The notes: a model not told the origin generated them from the sequence alone. A stretch of 25,513 nt of DNA from Plakobranchus ocellatus (GCA_019648995.1 BLXT01002108.1:31177-56689); one strand, 5' to 3'. Positions 1 through 9,655 are shown, counted from the first letter of the stretch. Program-made: numbers and translations.

Positions 1-37
1 CCCCCCCCCCCCCCCCCCAAAAAAAAAAAAAAAAAAA
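1..37. repeat. Poly-C then poly-A run at contig start
   Basis: Eighteen C are followed directly by nineteen A, then unique sequence begins. A double homopolymer at the very first base is more likely the place where assembly stopped than a biological feature. The opposite end of the window is also a homopolymer. Confidence 0.85.
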
Positions 38-208
38 GTTTACGGAAATGGATGACGCCCCGGTGGTTGACAAGGTCGAAATAAATGTATGTTAAAAAAA
101 TGCATACTTTTTTTACTGAAGAAATCTGGAAAGAAAAAGGTTTTAATGCACAGACTGAAGATAATGGCTGCAGGTTGATTGGTTGGTTTTATATAAAGCC
201 AGTCCGAA

Positions 209-335
209 AAGGGTGATCTCAGGCTTTCAGACTTTCCGTCAAACCAAGGCGCCGATGGCGGGGCTCGAGCTCGGAAGAGATGGATCCCTGCAGGCCTTAA
301 GGTGGATTCGCTATCCACAGTGCCACCGACGCCCC
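209..335 (-). mobile_element. tRNA-derived SINE, copy 1 (near full length)
   Basis: Read on the minus strand, this has a polymerase III A-box-like word (TGGCACTGTGG, 315-325) and a B-box-like GCTCGAGCCCC. It then has a body ending in a GCCTGAGATCACC-type tail (from about 211). The same order of words recurs in the copy at 24084-24182. Family identity is judged from internal comparison of six copies in this window and not from a database. The GGATCC and CTGCAG words inside it look like a cloning site, but they occur in other copies too. Confidence 0.7.
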
Positions 336-574
336 AATAATTTGCTTGCTAATAAAATGTGAGCTCAGGATAAAATACAATTATTACCATGTTTAACATT
401 GCCTCATTTTTTTTCAAACTTGTATTTTCGCTCTTTGTCTTCTATTAATAAATAACCCTGGAGCTGAAAAAAAAAAAAAAGCAACAAAGATTTGAATGTT
501 CAACAGGAAAAGTTGTAAAGGACAATTGTCTTATTCGGTATTCTTTAATGGTTTGTTCTCTTCAGCACACTCAC
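336..574. other. AT-rich non-coding stretch with A-tail-like run
   Basis: No gene is visible. An AATAAA (447-452) lies 14 bases before a 14-base A run (467-480). This resembles the 3' end of an old + strand retroposed sequence, but the body upstream is not recognised. Confidence 0.4.
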
Positions 575-698
575 AGATTCTATTTAGATTGGTTCACAGT
601 TTAGTTTCACTAGCATTTCCATGGAAATAATTCACAAGACAATTATTTCCATAGAAATGCCAATGAAACTAAACTGTGAAGCAATCTAAATAGAATCT
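575..698. repeat. Long inverted repeat (58-bp arms, 8-base loop)
   Basis: The left arm (575-632) and right arm (641-698) are reverse complements at about 54 of 58 positions, separated by CACAAGAC. The arms start AGATTCTATTTAGATTG and meet at GGAAATAATT. The structure could be a foldback element, a MITE-like remnant made almost entirely of terminal repeats, or a hairpin precursor for small RNA. No clear target duplication is seen in the immediate flanks. The high arm identity suggests a recent origin or maintained pairing. Confidence 0.9.
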
Positions 699-3600
699 AA
701 ATGGTTGAATTGACCTGTATACAACGTCGCCGCCGTGATAAGATCGGACAACCACGCTCAATTCTTTTGAAAAATGATGTCTATGTTGCTTTTCTTCTAG
801 GGCATTGGTTTTTCAATAATCATTTAATCTTTAGAGGGGAAAAAACGATGTAATTGAATATTTAATTCTAAAAATATACCTTTATAGCAGATTTCGAGAT
901 AGCTCGGAGAGAACAAAACCGGTTATAAAGACGGACAAACATATGATTGTTAAAACCGATTTCGATTTCATTCCAGTCCCAATTCACCGATTTCTTACAC
1001 AAAGCAAGTAAATCCGCTTGAATAAGCCCATTACAAACTGGATCGAACAGTCGTATCTGAAAATGGCCACTTTTCAGGAAAAGCAAAAAAACTGATTCCT
1101 CTAATACTTTTCATACGTTTGATTAAGTTTTTTGCAGACAGCAATGTTTTTAAATGTTGTGGATATGATTATGTAGTCAAGAACAGATAATGCTCGTAGT
1201 CTTAGTTTTTTTTCTCTAGCACTTACGGCTCTTTTCAAACTTTAGTGATAAAGCAAACTGACGCATGTCAAGTTGCGACTTTTTGGATGCTAAAACGTTT
1301 TGGACAAAGGTCGTAAATCTTATTATGACCGTTTTCAAACTAACTGTTACCTGGGGAAGTGTCGCATCTCTAATTACATCTATATCTTTTCGTTACTTTT
1401 TTATATTTTGTTGACGAATCTGAATTGATATACCCAAGCTATAACAGAAGAGATTGTTTTCATTAAATTCAATATGATTTTCTAAAATAGTATTGCTTGC
1501 ATTAGGTTTCACGTTTCTTTAACCTCTATCTCAGTTTTGGGAATGAATAATTTTTATGAATGACCATTGTCATCAGTATGGGAAATAAATTATTGTCATG
1601 TTTTAGCATGTCTGTTGGTATATGCTGGGGCCCAATAATTAATCTGTTACATTTACAGGTTTAGTAAAATGATAGAGAAACAAACAACAATGATAGTTTC
1701 ATCTCTCAAGAAAAAGAAATCCAGGTAACAAGAAAAAAAGACCCAGTACCAATAATTTCAAACGGTAATATGTGATTGAGTTGTGAAAAATGGAGAACAG
1801 GAATAATGCGGCAAAATTGTGCTGGTTATAAATTTTAAAGTGAACAAAAGGGGAGTAACATAACACCATAAGGTCCAAACAACATTTGTGCAATACTTTC
1901 ATAACATTAAACATACTATGTTGAAGTCAACATTTCCAACTATGATCTTCTCACCATGGTGTACGATATCGCATCATAGTCAATTTAAGTGAAAGCTCAT
2001 ACTAATGACATCAGTAGATTTCATTCAGCAATATGCTCAGCATCGATACGTTTGTATCAATAGCCAGTCATTACAAATCATTGTTATTTACTGTATACCA
2101 AAACAAATAAAAGAAGGCAGGCAATCTTGGTAATACAAATTACTGCTTTATTTTGCATAATTGTAGTGTTAAATGGATTATAATGATGTTGAGCTTGAAA
2201 TGGAGTCGGAAAACTACGTCGTAAGCCAGTGTTATGTAATTTAAGCTGAGAAGCTATCCATTTCATATTCATTTGCCTTTTTCATTCTGCTACTGCATAA
2301 TGCTCTGAGAGGAGCGATAGGCACACTGTTTGCGAAGTTACTATAGATAAAAATCCCTATTGATCCTTTTTCAAAATTTTATTCAATCACTTCTTGACTG
2401 ACAATGATGTAAAACAAATTCAAGAACTTCATTTTCTCCTTGTATTACTAACTTAACCATCTAGCAAATTATCTTGTTATAAAAGGAAATATCCATCTTC
2501 ACATAATTTATTTGATATATTTGACTTTAAAAAGATAATATAGGCCGCTAGAGCGTTTGCAGTACTCTATTGGTTCGGCAGAAAGCAACATATGAGGTAG
2601 ACATCCGTTCTGGTTTGATTTTCTTTTTAAATTCGGTGGCTTACGTAACCTTGTTTTGCGTTTTGTTGTCAGAGACAATGAAAGTCCTATCTTTAAAAAT
2701 GTCAAAACTAAAATTGAGCAAGGTGAAGTGATTTTGGAAAGCAAAGGGTCGTATGAAGAATTACGCAGATAAATTGATCAGATGGTTGAAATCAAATAGA
2801 TACGACCTTTTTTACATAAAAATTTAGCAGCTATATGCTTATATTCTGAATTTCAACTTTTTAGGGTCTAAAAAAGCAAGAGAGTGAACATACAACAAAT
2901 TTTATTGCTTGCAACCCCCAGCCAGTTGACGTAGAGATAAGCCGTTGCGACTGAAGATGCACTTTACTTTCCTCCACAACATATCTTCCAGTTCCAAAAA
3001 GTCGAATCTCGAGTTACGACTGTGTGGTCCCCATTCTCGACCTATTCCCGATCTTTTAAAAGCTTTCAATGGTCATACTGTTCTTCAAAACTGAATTCTG
3101 AAGATGCCATGCTACCTGTTACTATTCGTATCACCATACATCTTTAGCTTGTCCGTGCCGTCCTTTTTATGTGGTTTGCTAAGAGTATATAGATTTGTTT
3201 TCTCCATTTTATCTCGAACATTTTTATTGCCTTTGATAGTTTGAAGAACTAACATTTCCACCCCAACGGTACCTGTACGCTACAGAAATATCAGTGCCAG
3301 ATAGTTATAGAATTGCTTGTCCTTCGCTTCAAAGTGTGCGACCCTAGTTAGAACATTGTCCTTTAGCTAAACATGCGAGCAAAGTTCAGTAGTGACCATA
3401 GACTATTGACCTCTCTGTTTACGATAAATTAATTATACACTTTGTTTGACCTCTTCAGGGGTCATTTGTGAGAGAAATAGTTGACGATCAAAGAATAATC
3501 TGCTACAAACTGACCATGTGGGCGAACAAATCCCGTGGCATTCAAGAATAATTGGTGGATATAATTCCAAGCATTAGCTCTCATTCCCTGTCGGTTTAAT

Positions 3601-4169
3601 TTTGGGGATTTTTACATGCGGGTGATTGTTGGGCTACTTGTATATATAAACTTATGTTATTAGTCTCTTCAATCTAAAGCTTCGACGCACATCTCTTCGT
3701 GAAGTCCCATTGTCTCTCTTTTAAGCAGAAGAAAAAATATTATAAGCTATTCCGCCGAGTTTGAGTTCCATTATAAAGGTACTGTATACGATTTTTTAAA
3801 ATCTGCGATGGTATAAAAAGCAACGGTTATTTTTTAGTCCAGTTTCACCAAACATGTTAATTTAAATCGTTAACTAAACATTAACATTTCATCAGAAAAT
3901 AAATTCTTTACGCACCGAGAAATGTTTTTTGATAGAAATATATTCATCAGAATAAAAAACTACAAATTCGAATTTTTCAAATAATCAATTTCCTTTCATC
4001 ATTCCCGACCTATGCGTCATTCGGTCTTTTTTTTTTTTTTTTTTTTTTTAAAGAAATAAAGAATAATCTGAGTACCTTTTTGAAGATTCCAGGCAAAGAA
4101 TTTGAATTTCTTTACTATTGCATTTTTTGCACCAACTCAAAAACTAATTCACTTGTCTTCCTTTTTCAG
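699..4169. other. Long non-coding stretch upstream of the TIMP-like gene
   Basis: No protein or RNA gene can be supported over about 3.4 kb. Open frames are short (at most 78 codons), mostly on the minus strand, rich in hydrophobic or low-complexity residues, and show no recognisable motif. The stretch contains a 22-base T run at about 4028-4049 and a TATA-like word at 3812. It probably holds the promoter and any 5' non-coding exon of the gene that follows. Confidence 0.5.
3812..3820 (+). promoter_or_regulatory. TATA-box-like word upstream of the TIMP-like gene
   Basis: TATAAAAAG lies about 380 bases upstream of the start codon and on its strand. If used, transcription would begin near 3845 and a 5' non-coding exon would be spliced to the acceptor ending at 4169. 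Such words are common by chance in AT-rich DNA, so this is a weak call. Confidence 0.2.
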
Positions 4170-4194
4170 ATTCCCCTTAAAGCGAACCGACACC
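4170..4194 (+). other. 5' UTR segment just before the start codon
   Basis: A pyrimidine-rich acceptor-like run, CTTCCTTTTTCAG, ends at 4169. It lies 25 bases before an ATG in a favourable context (GACACCATG). The likely reading is that an upstream non-coding exon is spliced here, placing 4170-4194 as the 5' leader in the first coding exon. I could not identify the matching donor upstream. Confidence 0.45.
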
Positions 4195-4377
4195 ATGCCA
4201 TTAAATGCAGTGCTTTCCCTTCTGTTAGTTGTTGCCATGGCAACCACTTCCCTGGCGTGCAGTACGCCCGTCGCCTCTGGAGAGTGGAGGCAACTCTACT
4301 GTGATGCAACTGTTGTGTTCCGGGGCACGCCAGTTGGAGGATCTTCTGGCCTGGCGATGGATCAGCATGGTCGAGAG
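4195..4377 (+). CDS. TIMP-like secreted NTR-domain protein, coding exon 1
   Basis: This exon encodes residues 1-61 of a 145-residue protein. Residues 1-21 form a signal peptide with a hydrophobic core (LSLLLVVAMA) and a likely cleavage after SLA, which leaves Cys22 as the mature N terminus. A free N-terminal cysteine is what TIMPs use to chelate the metalloproteinase zinc. The following CSTPV and QLYCDATVVFRGTPV segments resemble the first two strands of TIMP N-domains (family knowledge). The exon ends GAG|GTATGA, a good donor in phase 0, after Arg-Glu. The usual Cys3 of TIMPs is Thr here. The ATG at 4195 was chosen because it starts the signal peptide directly; in-frame codons further upstream lie before the acceptor-like site at 4169. 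Inhibition of metalloproteinases is inferred, not shown. Confidence 0.8.
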
Positions 4378-4502
4378 GTATGACTTACTGCTGCTCAACT
4401 AGTCGAAAGACAAAACAAACACAGAGGGAATCTTTTTCCCTGTGCAATTTTAAAGACTTTATCAAAACCTCGACAGTAGGGCTAATTTCTTAAATTACGA
4501 GC

Positions 4503-4506
4503 GATC

Positions 4507-4595
<89 letters not shown>

Positions 4596-4629
4596 CTCAA
4601 TCAGTCTTTCTGTCTGTTATCTATCTATC
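4503..4629. repeat. (TCTA)n microsatellite
   Basis: Nearly pure TCTA/ATCT units run from about 4503 to 4595 and become imperfect (TCTG, TCAG, CATC variants) to about 4629. It lies in the TIMP-like gene intron, so it is likely length-variable but not coding. Confidence 0.95.
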
Positions 4630-5134
4630 CATCTGTCAGTCAGGAATGGTACTGCGTTATACAGTTATAGGTTTAGATGAACACTCCCTGTGACAATGAG
4701 TTCTTAAAAACAGACGAAAGGAGAAGAATCTTTCCAAATCGAGGTAAAAATTGAACAAAAATTTTGTTAATTCAAATCAAGAACAATTTCAGGATAGCAA
4801 GATATGTCTCGGTAGGTCTACAAATTCAAAAACATCAGCGGTCTATTTTTTAAGGATATTTGCAAGCTCTCCAACAATCTCACAGGGCTCTTTTATACCC
4901 ACGGCCCACAGTTTTCAGAAAATACTAGGTATGCAATACACAGGTTTACATGCTCAATATTAAACAAATAACTTATTCTAGAAAAAGTAGAATGAATAGT
5001 TTTATGTAATGTAGGTTAGCTAAAGATATTGGCCAATCAAATTCTCTCATTTATTCTCTCCTTGATACATAAACATTTAAGACTTATCTCCTCTCCAATA
5101 TACAGTCTAGCAACTTCCTGTAAACAATGTTCTC

Positions 5135-5176
5135 ATCTTTAGAAAACCTTCTAGGAATTCCTAGATCTCTAAAGAT
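5135..5176. repeat. Short palindrome/hairpin in the intron
   Basis: The core TCTAGGAATTCCTAGA (5150-5165) is a perfect 16-base palindrome. It is framed by ATCTTTAGA (5135-5143) and its reverse complement TCTAAAGAT (5168-5176), giving a small cruciform-capable structure. Confidence 0.6.
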
Positions 5177-5727
5177 AAAAAAGCTAAAATAATAATTGCA
5201 TTAGTTAAAATAAAATATGCCTAGCCGGGCCGAATAAGCTTAGTGCAACCAGAGGGAAATTCCTGCGATGACGTCTTTTTTCAATGAACCTAACCTGGTT
5301 TGTCACGTGATTAAGCCAAAATGGGGAAAAAAAACAAAAAACAAACGAACAAAAAAATCCTAAAGTTTTCGAGAAAAAAAAAACAAAATTTGAGCATTTT
5401 TTTAAAAATCGAAATACCGACAATAAAAGTAGTGGTTCGAAAAATCATACAATTTTCTTTTTAATGTACAAAGGATTGTTTACAAGATCGCCACCGTGTA
5501 AATTTAACCGACGAAAGAAAACAACGACCTTGACGTTTCCTGGCTATTTCAGTCTCGCCCTGAACCTATATGGTGTATACAATAATAAATCTAGCAGACA
5601 ATCAACTTGAGTAGGCGATGTAGTCTTTTGCCCACTCACTACTAATAATGAACACATTGATGAACAAATCTTCACCAATTAATAAGGTTATGCTTTTAGA
5701 ATAATTTGCATATTACGGTAAAACTTA

Positions 5728-5925
5728 TTGGATAATCCTGGCACAGGGCCATCTACTTCTAGATCTACCCTCACAAGCTGCCGGCGAAACGAAGCGGTAG
5801 TAGGCCAAATTATTTTGTAAACAGTGCTGCTTGCACACAATTTTACGCCCATGACCTCTTTATTTTATTGATAACACATGAATGTAGATCTAGAAGTCCG
5901 TGGACTTGTCCGCAGATTATCCCAA
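5728..5925. mobile_element. Possible TIR (MITE-like) element
   Basis: ACTTCTAGATCTAC at about 5756 has its exact reverse complement GTAGATCTAGAAGT at about 5884. The pairing extends imperfectly outward to TTGGATAATC on the left and GATTATCCCAA on the right, giving roughly 40-bp inverted ends. The internal part is about 115 bases and does not code. No clear target site duplication was found and the ends are approximate, so this could also be a chance pairing helped by the common TCTAGATC word. Confidence 0.45.
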
Positions 5926-6902
5926 AAGCCATTTGTAACGCATATACACTGAGAAGACAGTTGGATCTTATGATCCTTGTCTACATCCAAGCCCCATTTC
6001 CGCGTTCATGCAATTGCGTCACAATCCAAGGTCGTGACTGAATAAATATTCCAATATGCTCGTGGGTTTTTTGCTTGAGTGAAATTGGCTTATTAAAATA
6101 ATAACTAAATGCTACGTGAACAAAGCTGGATGTCTATCTTTCTTCTTTTCGATCTTTATCTCTTATATTTCTCACTTCTTACCTCTTTTCTGTCTCCTTG
6201 CTTTACTTACCACTTCACGGTCTTGTTTTATTTTTCACTTTCAGAGCTAGGGTAAAAATGAATTTCGGCAAATGTGTTTCTCATGCGTTTGCGTTGCTAT
6301 CTCGTGGTGTCAGTTTTAACATTTTTGTGTTCTATGTCCCCAAGCTTTATGTAAAAACGTATGCGGACACAAAAGCGACGTTGATAGAATACAGAGATAG
6401 GAGAGGCAAGAAGAAAAGGGAGAGCCATATTCTATCTAAAGATATCAGCTAAAGGGGTTAATCCCCTGCCTAAGTGGGTCCTTGAACAAATCTGAAGAAG
6501 AGGCTGCAAGGAAAGGATGGGGATGGAAACGAAAGGGCTGAATTGCTGCAGATAAATCTACCCAATAAGAGGGGTAGAGAGAGATGGGCTAAAGGGAAAA
6601 AAGCACGGGTGGGAGTGAAGTGGGGGGAATCAGTATTGTCCTGTGGATGCAAATTTAATGTAGACCGCATAGGTGTGGCCTTGGTAAACGCAATTCACAC
6701 GATTTTTTCTCTGTTGACCCTTCTTTCAATTGTTGCCTGGTATGAAAAGTATTGAGCCTTCTATTCACGACTATAAGATCTAGAAAGCTTAGAGCGAATT
6801 GTGTTGCGCAAACGTTAAAGAAAAAATGCCGTCTTTATTTTATGTAACTCATATCTTGCGGAATAAATACCATTTAGGTGAAAACCACCATCTGCTCATC
6901 AG

Positions 6903-7157
6903 ATCCAGAGTGGCTACCTCAGTTTCCATGTGCAGACACTCTACAAAGGCTCTCCATCCAACCCCCAAAATATTCGCGTAAGTCATACCTGGACCGAGGG
7001 TGACCCTTGTGAACCAGGTGCCTTCCCTGACCATGCCTCCGACTACCTGGTGTTTGCTACCGGCGACTCCTACTATACGGTGGACACATGTCGTCACAGC
7101 TTTCCCTGGACGTGTGTGCCCAACAGCTTCAAAAACAGTCTGCCGATTAGCTGTTAA
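6903..7157 (+). CDS. TIMP-like secreted NTR-domain protein, coding exon 2
   Basis: This exon encodes residues 62-145 and the TAA stop (7155-7157). It opens with IQSGYLSFHVQTLYKGSPS, matching the TIMP strand that precedes the YKGF-like turn. It then has DPC, a YLVFATG strand, VDTC, an FPWTC segment and a terminal ISC. The cysteines are 97, 124, 132 and 145; with 22 and 36 from exon 1, the mature protein has six. In TIMP N-domains the pairs are 1-70, 3-99 and 13-124. Here the residue-3 position is not cysteine and Cys132 is new, so a Cys124-Cys132 pair is a reasonable inference. The protein ends right after the N-domain and lacks the C-terminal TIMP subdomain that binds progelatinases in vertebrates. 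Short single-domain TIMPs are known in invertebrates. A generic NTR protein is the alternative. Confidence 0.8.
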   Translation: MQSGYLSFHVQTLYKGSPSNPQNIRVSHTWTEGDPCEPGAFPDHASDYLVFATGDSYYTVDTCRHSFPWTCVPNSFKNSLPISC

Positions 7158-7170
7158 AGCACTCTCGCAC

Positions 7171-7200
7171 ACTCTCTCTCTCTTTCCCTCCCTCTCTCTT

Positions 7201-7242
<42 letters not shown>

Positions 7243-7260
7243 AGAGGGAGGGAAAACCAG
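7171..7260 (+). repeat. 3' UTR hairpin: CT tract, TA repeat, GA tract
   Basis: Starting 14 bases after the stop codon, a pyrimidine tract with TTTCCCTCCCTCTC (from 7182) is followed by about 34 bases of TA repeat. Then comes AAAGAGAGGGAGGGAAA (about 7238-7254), the reverse complement except for one CT unit. The arms extend into the TA tract, so the RNA or DNA could fold into a long hairpin. It lies in the expected 3' UTR of the TIMP-like gene. Confidence 0.75.
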
Positions 7261-7286
7261 TATATATATATATATATATATATATA
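7261..7286. repeat. (TA)n microsatellite
   Basis: A pure TA run immediately follows the GA arm of the adjacent hairpin. It is a second TA block separated from the first by a purine-rich segment of about 20 bases. Confidence 0.9.
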
Positions 7287-7688
7287 CCTCTGCTTTATTT
7301 CTTTTCAATATGAACTTCATTTTAAGAAGGATGAGTTTAAAATAGCTCTCAGGTTGAAGCTGTAATACAGAATTATAATCACGGATTTCTTTACTAAAGC
7401 AACATTCAATTCATGTGGTCATCACGTATCTCTGAATATAGTAACAAAAGTTAGGTAAGTACTATAGGAGCAACGAATTATTTCCCTTTGTAAAGCTAAA
7501 ATGATTCAAAGGTTAAGAAAAAAAAGGCATTCTGTTTGTAAAAATTATATCTCTTAATCTCACGATCCTTCTTTTCATCTCATGTCACTTCGAGTCTATG
7601 GTCTATTTGAATCAATCCAATTTCTAATTATAAACTGTATTGTTTACAATAACAGAACAATTTGATTTCGTTAACAAAGATCCCAAAC

Positions 7689-7788
7689 AATGAGAGCGTG
7701 AAGATAGATCATTAGAGGTCTTAGTCCTTACTTATTGATTAACGATGTCAAGGTTAAAGAAAAATGGAGAGCGTGAAGATAGCTCATT
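7689..7788. repeat. Two direct repeats about 74 bases apart
   Basis: AATGAGAGCGTGAAGATAG at 7689 and AATGGAGAGCGTGAAGATAG at 7763 are each followed by (A/C)TCATT. The intervening sequence is not duplicated in an obvious way. Confidence 0.6.
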
Positions 7789-8105
7789 TTAAATAGGTAT
7801 AGGCTATTTAGATTGCAGAAAGATTTTACATAGTCTTGAAAATGTTGTAGAATTCATTATAGTGTACTTACATAACTTACCGTGCGATCAGAGAGCTTAG
7901 TGATACCTAGCCAATACAAATTCCCATTGTAGGTAGCCTAATAGTAATATGGGCCTATATAACGGACTAGATTTAAACTAATCTAGAACATCTGTAGTCT
8001 CTAGTGCGAGTTTTAGTTATTATTGTTGGGTTGTTGTTTTTTTTCCATTTTTTTCCATTTGTTTGGTTTTGTTTTGTTTATCCTGGTAATTAGGACATTA
8101 CTTTA

Positions 8106-8111
8106 AATAAA
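8106..8111 (+). terminator. Candidate polyadenylation signal of the TIMP-like gene
   Basis: This is the first AATAAA that I see on the + strand after the stop codon at 7157, which would imply a 3' UTR of about 950 bases. There is no other support and earlier variant signals are possible. Confidence 0.2.
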
Positions 8112-8391
8112 ACGTTGGTATACTTCATGATTTCACTTCCACTTTCCTTATTGTTATTTAGTTCACTGTGATGTGATTTGTAAGTGTAAACGATTTTGTA
8201 GAAATTGAATATATCGGTTAAATATGGCACCGAAACTAATTACATAATTAAATACATTTTCGTGTGTGAAGAATGTACATATATTTATATATTTTACAAT
8301 GAAGATAATGGTCTAAAGCACTGCCGTATCACCCGAAAATAGCACAATAAGAGGTTTGATTAGGTTTCTGTCTGAATAGCCTGTCGAAAAC

Positions 8392-8485
8392 AAGGTGATC
8401 TCAGGCTTTTAGACCCTCCATCAGGCCGTGGTACCGGTCGCGGGCTCGAACCCACGACAGAGGGCATAACAAGCAGCTGCCTATT
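8392..8485 (-). mobile_element. tRNA-derived SINE, copy 2 (5' truncated)
   Basis: On the minus strand this has the B-box-like word GGTTCGAGCCC (complement of 8443-8453), the CCACGGCCTGATGGAGG segment and a GCCTGAGATCACC tail. The A-box half is missing or too diverged to see. Confidence 0.65.
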
Positions 8486-8929
8486 CCTACCTTGACATTC
8501 ACCGCCGTTATTCCCATTTATTATTTTTCTTGCTGGTTTACAACTTGTGCTTGCTGTAGTAATACTGGGTTGTGGACCAGTAAAAATCTACAAAGTATTA
8601 ATATTTAATTTTAACTTATTTTTTTTAAATCAACCCAAATCACAACTAATAGACACTGACCATAAAAAAAAATCCCACAAAGTTCCCAAGATTGAAAAAA
8701 AAATCTGAAGCTGTTTATGTTGAAAATATTAACTTATTACTCTAAATACTGCTACAGACTGCAAACATAATTTATGTACATGCTGAGCTTATTTTTTTGC
8801 TTCAGTTTTATTTTTTATTGTTACTCATATTGTTATCGTTAAATCTAATATTTTGGTTGTTGTTGTTGCTTTTTTAATTACTACAGCACTAATACTTTTC
8901 GTCTAGCGACCATTCCTATTTGGCAAGGC
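8486..8929. other. AT-rich spacer between two SINEs
   Basis: No gene or structured element is seen in this AT-rich segment. It lies between SINE copies in opposite orientation. Confidence 0.5.
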
Positions 8930-9034
8930 GTTGGTGACAGTCAGACACAGTATATAGCAAATTCTCTCCTTAAGATCTATAGGGATCCACCGGCACGCTG
9001 GCCTAATAAAGGTCATAAAAGCCTGAGATCACCC
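8930..9034 (+). mobile_element. tRNA-derived SINE, copy 3 (diverged)
   Basis: The + strand shows the ATAGCAAATTCTC, TAAGATCTATAGGGATCC and GCCTGAGATCACC words in the same order as in the 24084-24182 copy. The A-box is degraded and the B-box is largely lost. Confidence 0.55.
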
Positions 9035-9655
9035 TCATCTATATTTTAAAAAACCACACCGGTCCTAGTTGTATGTTTCAACTAAAACTTTTGAGAAAAA
9101 ATTTTCACTGATAAAAAAAAGAAAAAAAAAATTAGTATATTGGTAGATTGCCGGTATACCGGCCATGTTGAGTTTAGGTGTGATAGCTATATATATATAT
9201 TGGTATGCAGGCGATATAGAGGTGAGAAAGTAAGTCTTGAGTTCAGAGGATACTCTCTTAAAATAAAAATTTAAACTCAAACGTTTTTCTTTTTACCATT
9301 TATAGTTACAAATTAAAAATTATGGTTTAGTGTTTTTCTAGACTATGAAAGTATACTGGGTCAATGTAACAGCAGCTGTTTTGGACAACCGCACCCGAAG
9401 CTCCGCTACTGCCCTCCCTCTCTAATTTGCTTTTGCAGTTAGATTTCGTTTTTAGAACTGCCCGCTCTAACTTTTATTGCAATTAGATTGTTTGTAGCCA
9501 CCTTGCTATGTTAATAAATTGCTATTTTTATTTTTTTTATTTTTTATTTTGTTGGGCGTATGAGTTTATGATTTATAGAAAGGGGACTAGAAATGATTGT
9601 ATAAGGTGAGCAAATTGCTTTAGATAAACATTACATGCACTACTGCCAAGTAAAT
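9035..9655. other. AT-rich non-coding stretch
   Basis: Nothing coding is supported. There is a short TATA repeat near 9187-9200 and A- or T-rich runs near 9113-9130 and 9525-9550. Confidence 0.5.

Larger units (their letters stand above)
4378..6902 (+). other. Intron of the TIMP-like gene (2525 bases)
   Basis: The intron runs from AG|GTATGA to CATCAG|ATCC and is phase 0. The acceptor at 6901-6902 is chosen because it joins Arg-Glu to Ile-Gln-Ser-Gly-Tyr in one open frame. The other nearby AG (6876-6877) would give a different frame and lose the conserved cysteines. An in-frame TGA at 6879 confirms that coding begins after it. The intron contains a TCTA microsatellite, a 42-base hairpin (5135-5176) and a possible TIR element (5728-5925). 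Short open frames inside it, such as 4751-4963 and 6198-6452, have no recognisable features. Confidence 0.75.
7287..8391. other. Non-coding stretch, possible 3' UTR then intergenic
   Basis: No open frame of interest is seen. It holds a pair of direct repeats (7689-7713 and 7763-7788, sharing GAGAGCGTGAAGATAG). It also contains the first clear + strand AATAAA after the TIMP-like stop, at 8106-8111. Confidence 0.5.

Noticed and set aside
260-300. Polylinker-like run of restriction sites (CTCGAG, GAGCTC, GGATCC, CTGCAG)
   Set aside because: The GCAGGGATCC block recurs in the SINE copy at 24084-24182 and less exactly in others, so it belongs to the repeat and not to a vector.
868-1086. 72-codon minus-strand frame with mixed residues
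   Set aside because: It has no motif, no partner exon and no homology that I can recognise, which is too little to call a gene.
4503-4629. CRISPR-like regular repeats
   Set aside because: Four-base units without spacers; it is a microsatellite.
6849-7172. 107-codon minus-strand open frame
   Set aside because: It is antisense to the second TIMP-like exon, and its openness follows from the coding strand.
7000-7365. 121-codon + frame with a tyrosine-isoleucine run
   Set aside because: It is a shifted frame of the TIMP-like exon that continues through the TA microsatellite.
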